This document shows, piece after piece, positions 5,853 through 6,657 of a DNA stretch of 6,657 bases; within the stretch, counting starts at the first letter, position 1, and each line of letters opens with the position of its first letter. The stretch is from an uncultured Veillonella sp. (lineage in GTDB: Bacteria; Bacillota; Negativicutes; Veillonellales; Veillonellaceae). The DNA lies in NCBI GenBank assembly GCA_900550455.1, contig URSE01000058.1, forward strand, positions 1 to 6,657, given 5' to 3'. Position numbers and translations under genes: made by a program. The notes under the pieces were generated by a model. That model did no database searches, was not told the origin of the DNA, and saw only the letters and a program-made list of their open reading frames with translations.

Positions 5853-6657
5853 ATGTTGAAAGTAATGACCGTATTTGGGACTCGTCCTGAAGCTATTAAA
5901 ATGGCCCCTTTAGTGTTAGAATTGCAAAAACATAGTGACAGCATTGAGACGATCACAGTTGTGACAGCTCAGCATCGCCAAATGCTAGATCAAGTTCTTG
6001 AAACTTTTAGCATCGAGCCACATTATGATCTGGATATTATGGGAAAAAATCAATCCCTCTTAGATATTACTGGAAAAATTTTAGAAAAGTTTGATCCAGT
6101 TGTTAAGCAAGAACTTCCAGATATAATTCTTGTTCATGGAGATACAACAACAACACTATCAGGAAGTTTAGCTGCATTTTACAATCAAGTTTCTGTAGGC
6201 CATGTTGAAGCAGGTCTTAGAACATATGATAAATATTCTCCATTCCCTGAAGAAGTAAATAGACAAGTTACAGGGGTTATAGCAGATATGCATTTTGCTC
6301 CTACACAAGTTTCTAAAAATAATCTATTAAAAGAAGGCAAGAAAGAAGAAACTATATACGTAACAGGGAATACTGCTATAGATGCATTAAAAACTACTGT
6401 AAAAGATGAATATTATCATCCTATATTTGATAAAATTGGAAATGATAAAATGATACTTTTAACGGCTCATAGACGTGAAAATTTAGGTGAACCTATGAAA
6501 AATATGTTTAGAGCTATAAAGAGAATAGTAGAAGAGTTTGATGATATACAAGTTGTTTATCCTGTTCATTTAAATCCTTTAGTTAGACAGGCTGCAGATG
6601 AAGTATTAGGAGATAATAGTAAAGTACATCTTATAGAACCTCTTGAAGTATTGGATT
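5853..6657 (+). CDS. wecB: UDP-N-acetylglucosamine 2-epimerase (non-hydrolysing), 3' end beyond window
   Basis: A cytoplasmic enzyme that converts UDP-GlcNAc to UDP-ManNAc for surface polysaccharides (WecB/MnaA). The window holds 268 codons of a family usually 360-390 residues long, and the frame is open to the last base. Motifs are intact: GTRPEAIKMAPL (9-20), HGDTTT with Asp97, VEAGLRT with Glu119, PFPEEVNR (130-137, acidic pair 133-134), GNTAIDAL (172-179), TAHRRENLG with His206 (204-212), and YPVHLNP. AAGGAG (5841-5846) sits six bases before the ATG. The gene is odd in composition. Up to about codon 65 it uses CGT/CGC arginine and ATT/ATC isoleucine like its neighbours. After codon 90, ten of twelve isoleucines are ATA, and six of seven arginines are AGA. 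The protein stays well formed across the change, so the gene looks mosaic rather than broken. It pairs with the preceding transferase to start a glycan pathway. Confidence 0.95.
   Translation, partial: MLKVMTVFGTRPEAIKMAPLVLELQKHSDSIETITVVTAQHRQMLDQVLETFSIEPHYDLDIMGKNQSLLDITGKILEKFDPVVKQELPDIILVHGDTTTTLSGSLAAFYNQVSVGHVEAGLRTYDKYSPFPEEVNRQVTGVIADMHFAPTQVSKNNLLKEGKKEETIYVTGNTAIDALKTTVKDEYYHPIFDKIGNDKMILLTAHRRENLGEPMKNMFRAIKRIVEEFDDIQVVYPVHLNPLVRQAADEVLGDNSKVHLIEPLEVLD
6061..6657 (+). other. AT-rich segment with foreign codon usage inside wecB
   Basis: By hand count, 6301-6540 is about 27% G+C (66 of 240), against 47% at 5941-6000 and 48% at 5521-5580. AGA and ATA codons, nearly absent in the upstream genes, dominate here. 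The drop starts around 6040-6070 (30% in 6061-6120), with a partial recovery (35-38%) at 6181-6300 before the lowest stretch. No direct repeat, tRNA end, insertion sequence or integrase marks the edge. The pattern suggests DNA from an AT-rich relative of Clostridium or Fusobacterium type, joined by homologous recombination or by an assembly error. The right border lies outside the window. Confidence 0.7.

Overview
The window reads as chromosomal DNA of a low-to-moderate GC Firmicute-type bacterium. A Negativicutes relative (Veillonella/Dialister/Megasphaera-like) is my best guess. That rests on the mix of an E. coli-type alpha-phosphoglucomutase, the ACT/DUF711 pair and a YitT-family protein, plus codon usage that prefers CGN arginine and ATT/ATC isoleucine. 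This is inference; no rRNA or other taxonomic marker is present.

Layout. Bases 1-176 look like a divergent regulatory region. A minus-strand gene appears to start at base 11 and leaves the window at once. A dyad and promoter-like elements on both strands lie between it and a plus-strand YitT-family membrane protein (177-1166). A full-length phosphoglucomutase gene, pgm (1256-2881), follows with no terminator visible between them. A 154-bp gap then carries a strong extended -10 promoter and an 18-bp dyad. Next is a tight two-gene unit, a small ACT-domain protein (3036-3305) and a DUF711/UPF0210 'PFL family' protein (3316-4674), closed by a strong intrinsic terminator (about 4687-4737). After the terminator come a polyprenyl-phosphate N-acetylhexosamine-1-phosphate transferase of the MraY/WecA/TagO family (4768-5835) and a UDP-GlcNAc 2-epimerase gene, wecB, cut by the window end (5853-6657).

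How the genes work together. Pgm supplies glucose-1-phosphate. The last two genes look like the start of a surface-glycan locus: one loads a lipid carrier with a sugar phosphate, the other makes UDP-ManNAc. The ACT-DUF711 pair is a conserved module of unsettled function with its own promoter and terminator here.

The most notable signal is inside wecB. The first 60-70 codons match the rest of the window in base and codon use. The remainder is strongly AT-rich (about 27% GC by hand count over 6301-6540), with AGA arginine and ATA isoleucine codons almost absent upstream, yet the reading frame and all family motifs are intact. This suggests a mosaic gene made by recombination with an AT-rich donor, or a chimeric assembly joined inside wecB. 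I saw no clear novel defence, mobile or RNA system.
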